From the NCBI RefSeq assembly GCF_002101555.1, contig NZ_LQOL01000035.1, positions 1 through 47,842 on the forward strand: a stretch of DNA of 47,842 bases. Direction: 5' to 3'. Positions 16,098 to 23,861 of this stretch are shown piece after piece. Within the stretch, counting starts at the first letter, position 1. Each line of letters opens with the position of its first letter. Both the position numbers and the translations under genes were made by a program. The notes under the pieces were generated by a model. That model had not been told where the DNA came from. It searched no databases and worked only from the letters and a program-made list of their open reading frames with translations. This stretch comes from Mycolicibacterium canariasense. GTDB lineage: Bacteria > Actinomycetota > Actinomycetes > Mycobacteriales > Mycobacteriaceae.

Positions 16098-16235
16098 TCA
16101 GCTTGATCGCAGGAGGGCAGAAGCCGCGATAGGTGGTGCAGGATTGGGTTGGATGAGGTGCCGGGCCCACAGATCAACCTCAGCAACTCCAATCGAGCGC
16201 CGGATAATCGCATAACCGACCCCAGTCGAAATCGA
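16098..16235 (-). pseudogene. C-terminal remnant of an ORF split by the IS element
   Basis: On the minus strand this frame reads into a stop at 16098 (SIGVAEVDLWARHLIQPNPA, ending ASALLRSS). If the IS and one copy of the 8-bp duplication are removed, it joins in frame with the minus-strand sequence right of the IS, giving a continuous frame from about 17740 (GEAINTFNTWGVKSLRSLPI). The family is not recognised. The joined frame has a TAG a few codons upstream and no clear start, so the gene was probably already decayed before the insertion. Confidence 0.4.
16228..16235. repeat. Target-site duplication, left copy
   Basis: GAAATCGA immediately left of the IS terminal repeat, identical to 17615-17622. 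An 8-bp duplication is the expected size for IS256-family elements. Confidence 0.9.
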
Positions 16236-17614
16236 GGGGCTGTCAGAACAACGGTGGATCTGATCTTGGTCTGACACGCCGAGCGTGAGCTTGGCGGGAA
16301 GGACTGACGATGTCAGAAACACTCGATCCCGTGGCGATGGAACTGGATCAACGGCAGCTCGCCGAGCAGCTGCTGGCGCAGGCGAAGGAACAGGGCGTCG
16401 AACTGGTCGGCCCGAACGGGTTGCTCAACCAGTTGACCAAGAACGTGCTCGAGACGGCGTTGGATGCCGAGATGACCGAGCACCTGGGTTACGACAAGCA
16501 CGACCCGTCCGGCCGAGGTAGCGGCAACTCCCGAAACGGGACGCGGGCCAAGACGGTGCTCACCGAGATCGGACCGGTGGAGATCGACGTGCCGCGCGAT
16601 GTGAACAGCTCGTTCGAGCCGCAGATCGTCAAGAAGCGCCAACGAAGGTTGACGGGTATCGATGAGATCGTATTATCGCTCACGGCAAAGGGATTAACGA
16701 CCGGCGAGGTCGCCGCCCACTTCGCAGACGTGTACGGTGCCACCGTCTCCAAGGACACCATCTCCAGGATCACCGACAAGGTGATCGAGGAGATGGGCGA
16801 GTGGTGCAACCGGCCGCTGGAGTCGGTGTATCCCGTGGTGTTCATCGACGCCATCTACGTCAAGATCCGCGACGGACAGGTCACCAACCGGCCCGTCTAC
16901 GTGGCCATCGGCGTCACCTGCGGCGGGGAACGCGACATCCTCGGGTTGTGGGCCGGCGACGGCGGCGAGGGCGCCAAATTCTGGCTGTCGGTGCTCACCG
17001 AGATCAAGAACCGCGGCACCGGTGACGTGTGCATCGTGGTGTGCGACGGCCTCAAGGGACTACCCGAGGCCATCACCACGGTGTGGGACCGCGCCATCGT
17101 GCAGACGTGCGTAATTCATCTGCTGCGCAACACCTTTCGATACGCATCGCGGAAGTACTGGGACCAGATCGCCAAGGACATCCGCCCGGTGTACACCGCG
17201 CCGACCGAGGCTGCGGCCAAGGAACGCTTCGTCGAGTTCACTGCGACGTGGGGTGCCCAGTACCCGGCGATCATCCGATTGTGGGAGAACGCCTGGAGCG
17301 AGTTCGTACCGTTCCTGGACTATGACGTGGAGATCCGACGCGTCATCTGCTCCACGAACGCCGTCGAATCCCTGAATGCCCGCTACCGCAGAGCGATCCG
17401 AGCCCGCGGGCACTTCCCGACCGAGCAGGCCGCGATGAAATGCCTCTACCTCGTCACCCGCTCCCTAGACCCCACCGGCCGCGGTAAGGCACGATGGGCA
17501 ATGAGGTGGAAGCCAGCGCTCAACGCGTTCGCCATCACCTTCGAAGGCCGGATCACCCCGACCGGCAACTAACCAAGATGCCAAGGTCGGATCCACCGTT
17601 AATCTGACACTCCC
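16236..17614 (+). mobile_element. Complete IS256-family insertion sequence
   Basis: A 1379-bp element bounded by imperfect inverted repeats of about 34 bp (16236-16269 and 17581-17614), both containing TGTCAGA-N2-AACGGTGGATC. A perfect 8-bp target duplication (GAAATCGA) flanks it. It contains one intact mutator-type transposase. The perfect duplication and intact transposase point to a recent insertion that may still be mobile. Confidence 0.93.
16310..17572 (+). CDS. IS256-family (mutator-type) DDE transposase
   Basis: A 420-residue transposase. The catalytic residues can be placed: Asp in VVFIDAIYVKIRDG, Asp in VVCDGLKGLPEA, and Glu in STNAVESLNARYRRAIRARG. The N-terminal region carries the usual MTEHLGYDKHD and GNSRNGTRAKTV motifs, followed by EIDVPRD. 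Length and motif order are those of an intact family member. It lies inside terminal repeats with a clean target duplication. Confidence 0.95.
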   Translation: MSETLDPVAMELDQRQLAEQLLAQAKEQGVELVGPNGLLNQLTKNVLETALDAEMTEHLGYDKHDPSGRGSGNSRNGTRAKTVLTEIGPVEIDVPRDVNSSFEPQIVKKRQRRLTGIDEIVLSLTAKGLTTGEVAAHFADVYGATVSKDTISRITDKVIEEMGEWCNRPLESVYPVVFIDAIYVKIRDGQVTNRPVYVAIGVTCGGERDILGLWAGDGGEGAKFWLSVLTEIKNRGTGDVCIVVCDGLKGLPEAITTVWDRAIVQTCVIHLLRNTFRYASRKYWDQIAKDIRPVYTAPTEAAAKERFVEFTATWGAQYPAIIRLWENAWSEFVPFLDYDVEIRRVICSTNAVESLNARYRRAIRARGHFPTEQAAMKCLYLVTRSLDPTGRGKARWAMRWKPALNAFAITFEGRITPTGN

Positions 17615-17622
17615 GAAATCGA
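17615..17622. repeat. Target-site duplication, right copy
   Basis: GAAATCGA immediately right of the right terminal repeat, identical to 16228-16235. Confidence 0.9.
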
Positions 17623-17742
17623 CGCCGCGGCATTGACGTCAGGGATGCATGACTCGGCTTCGTGTGGTTCTAGTTGGCGGATCGGGAGACTGCGAAGGGA
17701 TTTGACGCCCCACGTGTTGAAGGTGTTGATCGCCTCTCCCTG
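17623..17742 (-). pseudogene. Upstream remnant of the ORF split by the IS element
   Basis: The minus-strand frame (AINTFNTWGVKSLRSLPIRQ, then EPHEAESCIPDVNAA) runs up to the IS and continues on the other side at 16098-16235. A TAG lies a few codons before this segment, and no start codon or ribosome site is clear. The protein family is not recognised. The remaining 110 bp before cadD hold nothing I can identify. Confidence 0.4.
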
Positions 17743-17850
17743 CTATACCGGCCGGGAACGCGAGGCGACCGAGAAACCTCCGCACACGAAGGGATCGACG
17801 CCAGGGCCTTCTGGCGCTGAATCGGCGGGACGGCGGGGGCCGCCAAGCCT

Positions 17851-18444
17851 TTAGAAGGCGAGGCCGCTGACCAGGATGAAAATGCCTAGGGCGATGAGGA
17901 CGATCGGGAAGAGGATGTGTTCCCAGCGTTCGAGGACTTCGGCGATCGGCTGGCGGGTGGCGACGAATTTGGCGGCGATGACGAGGACCGCGACGAGCAC
18001 CAGGAAGACGACACAGTAGGCCAGCACGGCCGCGGGTCCGACGCTGAGGAAGACTGGGACGTAGACGCCGATGTTGTCCCCGCCGTTGGCGAAGGTGACT
18101 GCCGCGACGGTCAAGACGCCGACGTTCTTGCCCGCGATCTTCGCATCGTCGTCATCGCCATCGTCGTCACGCCAGGCGTGCCATGCCGCCCACAGTCCCA
18201 GGGTCAGGGGTATGAGTCCGAAGTACGGGATGATCTCCGGAGGAAGGAACGCTCCGGCACCCAACGTCACGAGCACAGCCGCGCCCAGAATCCCGGCAAA
18301 TCCCAGGTACTGGCCTGCGGTGATCCGGGCCGTCGTCCCGCGTTGCCCCGCGCCGCGGGCGAAGAACAGCGAGAGCACGATGATGTCGTCGATGTTGGTG
18401 ACGATGAACAGACCGATCGCGGGCAGCACTGACGACAGGATCAT
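17851..18444 (-). CDS. cadD: CadD-family cadmium resistance transporter
   Basis: A 197-residue membrane protein from ATG 18444, overlapping the lspA stop by 4 bp (ATGA). It has about five to six helices, the N-terminal signature VTNIDDIIVLSLFFARG and the central VTFANGGDNIGVYVPVF, both typical of the CadD/LysE-like superfamily. An acidic cytoplasmic loop (RDDDGDDDDAK) lies between the halves and could bind cations. Members confer cadmium resistance or sequestration. It is the last gene of the cmtR-ATPase-lspA-cadD run, all joined by 4-bp overlaps. Confidence 0.88.
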   Translation of the reverse strand: MILSSVLPAIGLFIVTNIDDIIVLSLFFARGAGQRGTTARITAGQYLGFAGILGAAVLVTLGAGAFLPPEIIPYFGLIPLTLGLWAAWHAWRDDDGDDDDAKIAGKNVGVLTVAAVTFANGGDNIGVYVPVFLSVGPAAVLAYCVVFLVLVAVLVIAAKFVATRQPIAEVLERWEHILFPIVLIALGIFILVSGLAF

Positions 18445-18947
18445 CCGTTTGCCCCCGTGTCTGCGGTGGCGCTCGCGCGCCAACTGGCCAGAACGAGGAC
18501 GGCTGCGCCGGTGACGACGAAGACGTCCGCGAGGTTGAAGGTGGGGAACCAACCGGTATGCAGGTAGTCGGTGACCAGCCCGTCAGCGGCGCGGTCGATC
18601 ACATTGGCCAGCGCGCCACCCAGCATCGCGGCCAGTGCCAGTACGAAGGGCAGCGCGGCGTGGCGGGTGAAACGGAAGGCGAACACCGCCAGTGCGACCA
18701 CGATCACGCCCGTGACGCCGAGCAGGACCGCTGGGGGCAGGGTGTCGCCGAGACTGAATGCCACACCGGGGTTGAACGCCAGCCGCAGGTTTAGCAGCCC
18801 GAGATCTGTTGAGCTGCCGTCGTTCAACGCGCGGCCGGCCCACGTCTTCACGCCCAGGTCGAGCCCCGCGACGATGACCGCCGTCACGGCCAGGATGATC
18901 CGCGCCCGAATCGTCCTGGCCTCGGTGCCTGTGTGGCCGGCGGTCAC
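18441..18947 (-). CDS. lspA: Signal peptidase II (lipoprotein signal peptidase)
   Basis: LspA cleaves the signal peptide of prolipoproteins after diacylglyceryl modification. The 168-residue protein has four membrane helices and the conserved blocks NPGVAFSL, GGALANVIDRAADGLVTDYL and FPTFNLADVFV, which contain the two catalytic aspartates (in ANVIDR and FNLAD). The GTG start at 18947 overlaps the ATPase stop by 4 bp (GTGA), and its own stop overlaps cadD. Since every mycobacterium has a chromosomal lspA, this is an accessory copy in a metal-resistance operon. The same pairing of a lipoprotein-maturation enzyme with a metal sensor occurs at lnt (4009-5658). Confidence 0.92.
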   Translation of the reverse strand: MTAGHTGTEARTIRARIILAVTAVIVAGLDLGVKTWAGRALNDGSSTDLGLLNLRLAFNPGVAFSLGDTLPPAVLLGVTGVIVVALAVFAFRFTRHAALPFVLALAAMLGGALANVIDRAADGLVTDYLHTGWFPTFNLADVFVVTGAAVLVLASWRASATADTGANG

Positions 18948-20911
18948 GACCGCGTGCCCACCGTTGCCGCGCGGGTGTGACTGGTTGGCCGTTCTATCGC
19001 CGCGGTGGGCAGTGGTGTGGTGCGCCCGGCCCGCACACCGTTGGCGATGACCACGATCTCGGCGAGTTCGTGGACCAGCACTACGGCGGCCAGCCCGAGC
19101 ACGCCGAACAGCGCCAGCGGCATCAACGCGATGATCAGGCCCAGGGACAGGCCGACGTTTTGCAGCATGATCCGCCGTGCCCGGCGGGCATGGCGGAACG
19201 TTTGGGGCAGGTGGCGCAGGTCTTCGCCCATCAGGGCGACGTCGGCGGTTTCGATGGCCACGTCGGTGCCCATCGCGCCCATCGCGATCCCCACGTCGGC
19301 GGTGGCCAGCGCAGGAGCGTCGTTGACGCCGTCGCCGACCATCGCCGTGGGGCGTTGGGCCCGCAGCTGTTCGATCAGCCGCGCCTTGTCTTCGGGCCGC
19401 AGCTCGGCGTGCACGGCCTCGATTCCGACGTCGCGGGCCAACGCGGCGGCGGTGGCCTGGTTGTCGCCGGTGAGCATCGCCACGTGGTAGCCGTCACGGC
19501 GCAACTGCGCGACGACTTCGGCGGCCTCGGGCCGCAACTCGTCGCGCACCGCTATTGCACCGATCACCTGCCCGTCGTCTTCGACGAGGACCGCGGTGGC
19601 CCCTGCCTGCTGCATCCGCGCGACCTCACCGGCGAGCGGCCCGGGGTCTAGCCAGCCGGGGCGGCCCAGCCGGAGGGTGTGCCCGTCGCGACGTCCGGTG
19701 AGCCCGGCACCGGTGACGGCCTCGACGTCGGTGGCGGGGATGACGTCATCGGTTGCGGCGAGGATTGCCGCGGCGAGCGGGTGCTCGCTGCGCGCTTCCA
19801 GGGCCGCCGCCAGATGAAGCACCTGCTCGCGCGTCGCACCGTTGGTGGTGGCCACGTCGATGACCGCGGGCCGGTTCGCGGTGAGCGTGCCGGTCTTGTC
19901 CAAGGCAACGCCGCGTATCTTGCCCAGCCCTTCCAGCGCCGCGCCGCCCTTGACCAGCGCACCCAGCTTGCTGGCCGCGCCGATCGCGGCAACCACGGTG
20001 ACCGGCACCGAGATCGCCAGCGCGCACGGCGATGCAGCGACCAGCACCACCAGCGCACGTTCGATCCAGGTGGCCGAGTCCCCCAGCAGGCTGCCGATCA
20101 CCGCAATCAGTGCCGAGACGATCATCACCCCGGGCACCAGGGGTTTGGCGATGCGGTCGGCCAAGCGTTGGGAGGCGCCTTTGCGGGACTGCTCGGCCTC
20201 CACGATGCGTACGATGCGGGCCAGCGAGTTGTCCTCGGCAGTGGTGGTGACCTCCACCTCCAGTACCCCGGTGCCATTGATCGACCCAGCGAACACCTCA
20301 TCACCAGGCCCGGCTTCCACGGGAACCGACTCGCCGGTGATGGCCGAAACGTCGAGCGCGGTGCGGCCCAGCTCGATGATGCCGTCGGTGGCGATCCGTT
20401 CACCGGGCTTGACCAGCATCCGGTCGCCGATCCGCAAATCCGCAGGCGCAACAGTCTTTTCGCCGCCATCGCGCAGCACGGTGGCCTCGTCGGGCACCAG
20501 CGACAACAGTGCGCGCAGTCCGCGGCGGGTGCGCGCCACCGAGTACTCTTCGAGTCCCTCGCTGATGGAGAACAGGAAGGCCAGCATTGCGGCCTCCCCC
20601 ACCTCGCCGAGGATCACCGCGCCCACGGCGGCGATGGTCATCAGCGTGCCGACCCCGATCTTGCCCTTCGCCAGCCGCGTGAGGGTGGACGGCACGAAGG
20701 TGTAGGCACCAGCCAGCAGCGCTACCGCTTCCAGTGTGCGGACGACTGGCTCGGTGGCGTCGAGGAATCCGGCGATCACCGCTGCGAGCAGGAACACCCC
20801 GGAGAGGGCGGCGAACTGCAGTTCCTTGATCTGCCAGAGCCGCTCGGGCTCACGCTCCTGCTCGTCAGCGCCGCGGGGTTCGTCGGTGCCGCAGCCGCAT
20901 GCATCGCTCAT
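18944..20911 (-). CDS. CadA-type P1B heavy-metal ATPase (Zn/Cd/Pb exporter)
   Basis: A 655-residue ATPase from ATG 20911 (AGGAGG about 9 nt upstream). The longer open frame upstream is antiparallel noise over cmtR. Motifs in order: a short N-terminus with C-G-C and no full heavy-metal-associated domain, TGES (actuator), SPCALAIS in the metal-transport helix (the SPC variant of CPC), DKTGTLT phosphorylation site, SEHPLA nucleotide-domain motif, and MVGDGVNDAPAL. These define a P1B pump; CmtR and CadD next door point to Cd/Pb/Zn. The SPC in place of CPC resembles some cobalt/zinc-type pumps, so metal choice is open. It overlaps cmtR and lspA by 4 bp each. Confidence 0.93.
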   Translation of the reverse strand: MSDACGCGTDEPRGADEQEREPERLWQIKELQFAALSGVFLLAAVIAGFLDATEPVVRTLEAVALLAGAYTFVPSTLTRLAKGKIGVGTLMTIAAVGAVILGEVGEAAMLAFLFSISEGLEEYSVARTRRGLRALLSLVPDEATVLRDGGEKTVAPADLRIGDRMLVKPGERIATDGIIELGRTALDVSAITGESVPVEAGPGDEVFAGSINGTGVLEVEVTTTAEDNSLARIVRIVEAEQSRKGASQRLADRIAKPLVPGVMIVSALIAVIGSLLGDSATWIERALVVLVAASPCALAISVPVTVVAAIGAASKLGALVKGGAALEGLGKIRGVALDKTGTLTANRPAVIDVATTNGATREQVLHLAAALEARSEHPLAAAILAATDDVIPATDVEAVTGAGLTGRRDGHTLRLGRPGWLDPGPLAGEVARMQQAGATAVLVEDDGQVIGAIAVRDELRPEAAEVVAQLRRDGYHVAMLTGDNQATAAALARDVGIEAVHAELRPEDKARLIEQLRAQRPTAMVGDGVNDAPALATADVGIAMGAMGTDVAIETADVALMGEDLRHLPQTFRHARRARRIMLQNVGLSLGLIIALMPLALFGVLGLAAVVLVHELAEIVVIANGVRAGRTTPLPTAAIERPTSHTRAATVGTRS

Positions 20912-21312
20912 CGGTGAGCCTCCTGCGTACCCGTCGTCGCGTCGGTGCCGGAGCGGGTTCCGTAGTTGGGGCACAGCGCGACGGCGTTGCCGGTGGCGGC
21001 CAGCAGCGTTTCGGCCGAGGCGAGCAGGTCGAGCAGTTCGGGGCGGGTCAGCGAGTAGAACACCTGCCGGCCTTCGGGGCGGCCGGTGACCAGGCCGCAG
21101 TCCCGCAGGCACGCCACGTGCGCCGACACGGTGGACTGCGCCAGGCCCAGCTCGCCGATCAGGTCGACGACGCGGGCCTCCCCGTCGGCCAGGCGGCGCA
21201 CGATCGCCAGCCGAGCGCTGTCGGAGAGGCTGTGAAACAGCGCCACCGCAGCATCCAGATTCGAACAGGTCCCCGAAGTGCCGCCAGTGAGGCACGCATC
21301 CGACTCATTCAT
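20908..21312 (-). CDS. cmtR: CmtR-like ArsR-family metal sensor
   Basis: A 134-residue winged-helix repressor from ATG 21312 (ATG 21318 is equally possible). HVACLRDCGLVTG places two cysteines exactly where M. tuberculosis CmtR has its Cd/Pb ligands (CLRxCGLV), and a C-terminal ALCPNYG provides the third cysteine. The rest is a standard ArsR fold: SLSDSARLAIVRRLADGEAR, recognition helix LAQSTVSAHV, wing RPEGRQVFYSL. The gene overlaps the ATPase by 4 bp, so the pump is made with its sensor. A perfect 20-bp palindrome spans its start codon (21309-21328) and is the probable autoregulatory operator. Confidence 0.88.
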   Translation of the reverse strand: MNESDACLTGGTSGTCSNLDAAVALFHSLSDSARLAIVRRLADGEARVVDLIGELGLAQSTVSAHVACLRDCGLVTGRPEGRQVFYSLTRPELLDLLASAETLLAATGNAVALCPNYGTRSGTDATTGTQEAHR

Positions 21313-21328
21313 CGCCATATGGCGATGA
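21309..21328. promoter_or_regulatory. Palindromic operator over the cmtR start
   Basis: A perfect 20-bp palindrome, TCATCG-N8-CGATGA with a self-complementary centre (CCATATGG). It covers the cmtR start codons. The same 6-bp arms and spacing recur at 23110-23129 at the start of the AraC gene. It probably binds CmtR. Confidence 0.65.
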
Positions 21329-21335
21329 TAGCCGG

Positions 21336-22295
21336 TCAGCAACGATATTTCGAGCCGGGGTCGGAATCCGACGCCTGCGCGTCGACTGTCTCGCTCGTGG
21401 ACTTGAGGGTGCAGCCGCCGCTGTGGGTGAACGGGTAGATCATCTGGCGCAAGTATCCGTTGGGGTAGTCGGGTTTGGCGGCCATGCCGAGTTGGGTGGA
21501 GTCGAAGCGGCGGGCCCGGTCATAGGAGTAGGTGCGCATCAGGTGATCCCACACCAGGGTGAACAGCCCGAAGTTGACGTCACCGACGCCGGCCCATTTC
21601 AGATGGTGGAAGCGGTGGCCTTCGTTGAGGGCCAAGACGTACTTGGCCACGCCGATGCGGTAGTCGGCGTTGGAGTGCTGCAGCAGCAGCTGGATCGCCA
21701 CAGCCAGCGCCAGCACGGAGGCTACGTTGACCGGTAGTCCGATCAGGATCAGGGGTGCGACGCCGGCGGCCATCTCGACCGTCTGGTGCAGGGGGTGCTT
21801 CATCAGGCCGTTGAGACCGTAGAAGCGGGTGATGCTGTGATGCACGGCGTGAAACCGCCACAACACGCCGATCTTGTGGCTGGCCAGGTGCACCACGGTG
21901 ATGCCGAGATCGGCGATCAGGATCGCGGCGAGCACCTGCAGCACGAACGGCCAACCGTGCGGCCACAGCTGCGGCGCGGGAACGATCGCGGCCAGCAGCG
22001 GGATGGCGGCGACGCTGGCCAGGATGAGGGTTTCGTTGACCGCGACGTGGACGCGGTCACGGGTGGTGTCGGCGCGATCATGGTTCCACTCGCGGTCATA
22101 GGGGATGATCCGCTCGACCAGGAACGACGTTGCGATCGCGACGCCCAGAATGGCCAGCAGCCAGTACTTCGGGGCGCCCGCGGCGCTCAGGGCGATGGCG
22201 GCGCCGTTGAGCCCGATCAGCATGAAGGGCACGTAGCCGTAGCGGGCCAGTGCCTGGACGGGGGTTCTGGTCAAAGGCGAGAAAGTCGTGCTCAT
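21336..22295 (-). CDS. Fatty acid hydroxylase/sterol desaturase-family membrane di-iron enzyme
   Basis: A 319-residue integral membrane oxygenase. The histidine clusters of the family are complete: HLASH, HAVHH and, after a further pair of helices, HRFHH, which hold two irons at the cytoplasmic face. About six membrane helices are visible. Members hydroxylate or desaturate lipids, alkyl ethers or carotenoids; the substrate here is unknown. It lies 47 bp downstream of the AraC gene and ends 23 bp before cmtR, so all may be read as one transcript. A lipid-modifying enzyme beside metal efflux genes could serve membrane adaptation, which is inference. Confidence 0.85.
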   Translation of the reverse strand: MSTTFSPLTRTPVQALARYGYVPFMLIGLNGAAIALSAAGAPKYWLLAILGVAIATSFLVERIIPYDREWNHDRADTTRDRVHVAVNETLILASVAAIPLLAAIVPAPQLWPHGWPFVLQVLAAILIADLGITVVHLASHKIGVLWRFHAVHHSITRFYGLNGLMKHPLHQTVEMAAGVAPLILIGLPVNVASVLALAVAIQLLLQHSNADYRIGVAKYVLALNEGHRFHHLKWAGVGDVNFGLFTLVWDHLMRTYSYDRARRFDSTQLGMAAKPDYPNGYLRQMIYPFTHSGGCTLKSTSETVDAQASDSDPGSKYRC

Positions 22296-22342
22296 GCCTC
22301 TATGGTCGGCGCCCTACCCGTGGCGAAGCTTGAATGATTCGG

Positions 22343-23119
22343 CTAACCGGTGCCGTCGAGATCCCAGGACACGTGCCGGCTCAGAACCGAGGGCGGCAGA
22401 CCGAACATCTCGCGGGTCGTGCGAGTGAGGTGGGCGCTGTCGGCGAACCCCGCACCGTGCGCAGCCCCGGTCAGATCGTCACCGGCCTGCACCCGGGTGA
22501 TCGCGACCTGCAACCGTGACCACAGCACGTAGCGGCGCAGCGGGATGCCGACCTGCTCGGTGAACACATGCGTCAACCGGCTCGCCGAAATCCCCACTCG
22601 CGCAGCCAGTTCCGTACCGCTGACCGGGCCCGCCGCCACGAGGTCGGGCAGCAGCCGCAACGCGTCATCGATCGCCGAGTGGCGAGGCGCAACGCCGTCT
22701 CCGGCAGTGGCGGGTGCCAGGTGCGCGATCAGCTCGTCGACTGCGATGGCCAGCGCCCGTCTACGGGTGAAAGAAGGCACTGGAGTCACGGTCCACCCGG
22801 AGCGGACCGCACGCAGGTGCGCGGACCGTCCTGGCGCCGACTCTGGGTCGAGGAACACCACCGTGCCCTCCTCGGCTCCGACCTCGACCCGGTGTGGTGC
22901 ATCGGCGGGCACGACCACCGTCGTGCCTCGGAGTCGCGCGCCGTGCTCATCGAGCACCGTGAAAGCCGTTGTTGCGGCGATGATCTGAACGGCGTGGTGA
23001 GCGTGGGCATCGGTGACGCCGATCGACCCGGCGAAGGCCAACACCCCCGCACGCAGCAGCGCCGCCCCACCCCAGCGCGGTCCAACTGTGAGATCACCGC
23101 CAGACCTATTCATCGCCAC
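22343..23119 (-). CDS. AraC-family transcriptional regulator
   Basis: A 258-residue protein with an N-terminal cupin-like sensing domain (about 15-100: HAHHAVQIIAATTAFTVLDE, then VVVPADAPHRV) and a C-terminal AraC DNA-binding domain (about 160-250). The latter contains TELAARVGISASRLTHVF, and GFADSAHLTRTTREMFGLPP as the second HTH. GTG 23119 or ATG 23113 is the start; both lie inside an operator-like repeat (23110-23129) shared with cmtR. It is divergent from the methyltransferase-ICMT-cyclase run and upstream of the hydroxylase gene. Either or both may be its targets. Confidence 0.88.
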   Translation of the reverse strand: MAMNRSGGDLTVGPRWGGAALLRAGVLAFAGSIGVTDAHAHHAVQIIAATTAFTVLDEHGARLRGTTVVVPADAPHRVEVGAEEGTVVFLDPESAPGRSAHLRAVRSGWTVTPVPSFTRRRALAIAVDELIAHLAPATAGDGVAPRHSAIDDALRLLPDLVAAGPVSGTELAARVGISASRLTHVFTEQVGIPLRRYVLWSRLQVAITRVQAGDDLTGAAHGAGFADSAHLTRTTREMFGLPPSVLSRHVSWDLDGTG

Positions 23120-23129
23120 GAAACGATGA
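23110..23129. promoter_or_regulatory. CmtR-type operator copy at the AraC start
   Basis: TCATCG-N8-CGATGA, with the same arms and spacing as the palindrome at 21309-21328. Similarity extends outward (ATTCATCGCCA on one side, CGATGATAGC on the other). It overlaps the AraC start codon and lies about 100 bp before the divergent methyltransferase start, so it could control both directions. Confidence 0.55.
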
Positions 23130-23228
23130 TAGCGTTCATCATTGATCGTCTAACGACGATGCCACCCATGTAATCCGATGGGTCAGGCACCAGTGGCGAT
23201 TCGGTCTGCTGAGGGAAAGGAGTCTGCG

Positions 23229-23861
23229 GTGTTGATGAATCGGGCCGAGACTGCCCTGATCAACTCGCCGCCTCGGCGGTGGCTGCAACGCCTCTACGAG
23301 GTGCCGGTACTGCTGCGCTTCGGGGGCCGGCTCCTGCCGGGCAGCAGAGCCCTCGAAATCGGCTGCGGATCGGGCTACGGCTCACAGCTGGTGTTGCAGC
23401 GATTCGGCGCCGAGCGGATCGACGCCCTCGACCTGGACCCGGCGATGATCCACCGGGCCCGCGAGCGGCTCGCCTCCTACGGCGACCGAGTAATGCTGGT
23501 CCAGGGCAGCGCCACTGACCTTCGAGCCGCGCTGAACGCCGACGACGGCAGCTACGACGCGGTGTTCGACTTCGGCATCATCCATCACATCCCGGACTGG
23601 CGCGCCGCGGTGGCCGAAGCCGCCCGGGTGCTCACCCCCGGTGGACGCTTCTACTTCGAAGAAGTCACCGCCCACGCCCTCAACCGTCCCACCTACCGGA
23701 GATTGTTCGACCATCCCACCGACGACCGATTCACCGCCCAACAGTTCCTTCAGGAACTGCGCCGCCACGACCTGCTCATCCTCGGATCGGTCACCCGCAT
23801 CCAGGGCGACTACCTGCTCGGCGTCGCCGCCAAGCCACTGCCTGCGGCCGGTGGGCGGTGA
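23229..23861 (+). CDS. Class I SAM-dependent methyltransferase
   Basis: A 210-residue Rossmann methyltransferase from GTG 23229 (GGAAAGGAG 6 nt upstream; the frame opens at 23178). Motif I is ALEIGCGSGYG, the acidic end of strand 2 is DALDLDPAMIHRARERL, and motif IV is YDAVFDFGIIHHIPDWRAAV, followed by LTPGGRFYFEEV. The substrate cannot be read from the sequence. It overlaps the ICMT-like gene by 4 bp (GTGA) and is divergent from the AraC gene. The small size and context would allow a metalloid or lipid methylation role, but this is a guess. Confidence 0.87.
   Translation: MLMNRAETALINSPPRRWLQRLYEVPVLLRFGGRLLPGSRALEIGCGSGYGSQLVLQRFGAERIDALDLDPAMIHRARERLASYGDRVMLVQGSATDLRAALNADDGSYDAVFDFGIIHHIPDWRAAVAEAARVLTPGGRFYFEEVTAHALNRPTYRRLFDHPTDDRFTAQQFLQELRRHDLLILGSVTRIQGDYLLGVAAKPLPAAGGR

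Noticed and set aside
18944..21295. 783-codon extended form of the ATPase
   Set aside because: The extra N-terminal part is an out-of-frame reading over cmtR (Arg/Gly/Pro-rich); ATG 20911 has AGGAGG and matches the family start.
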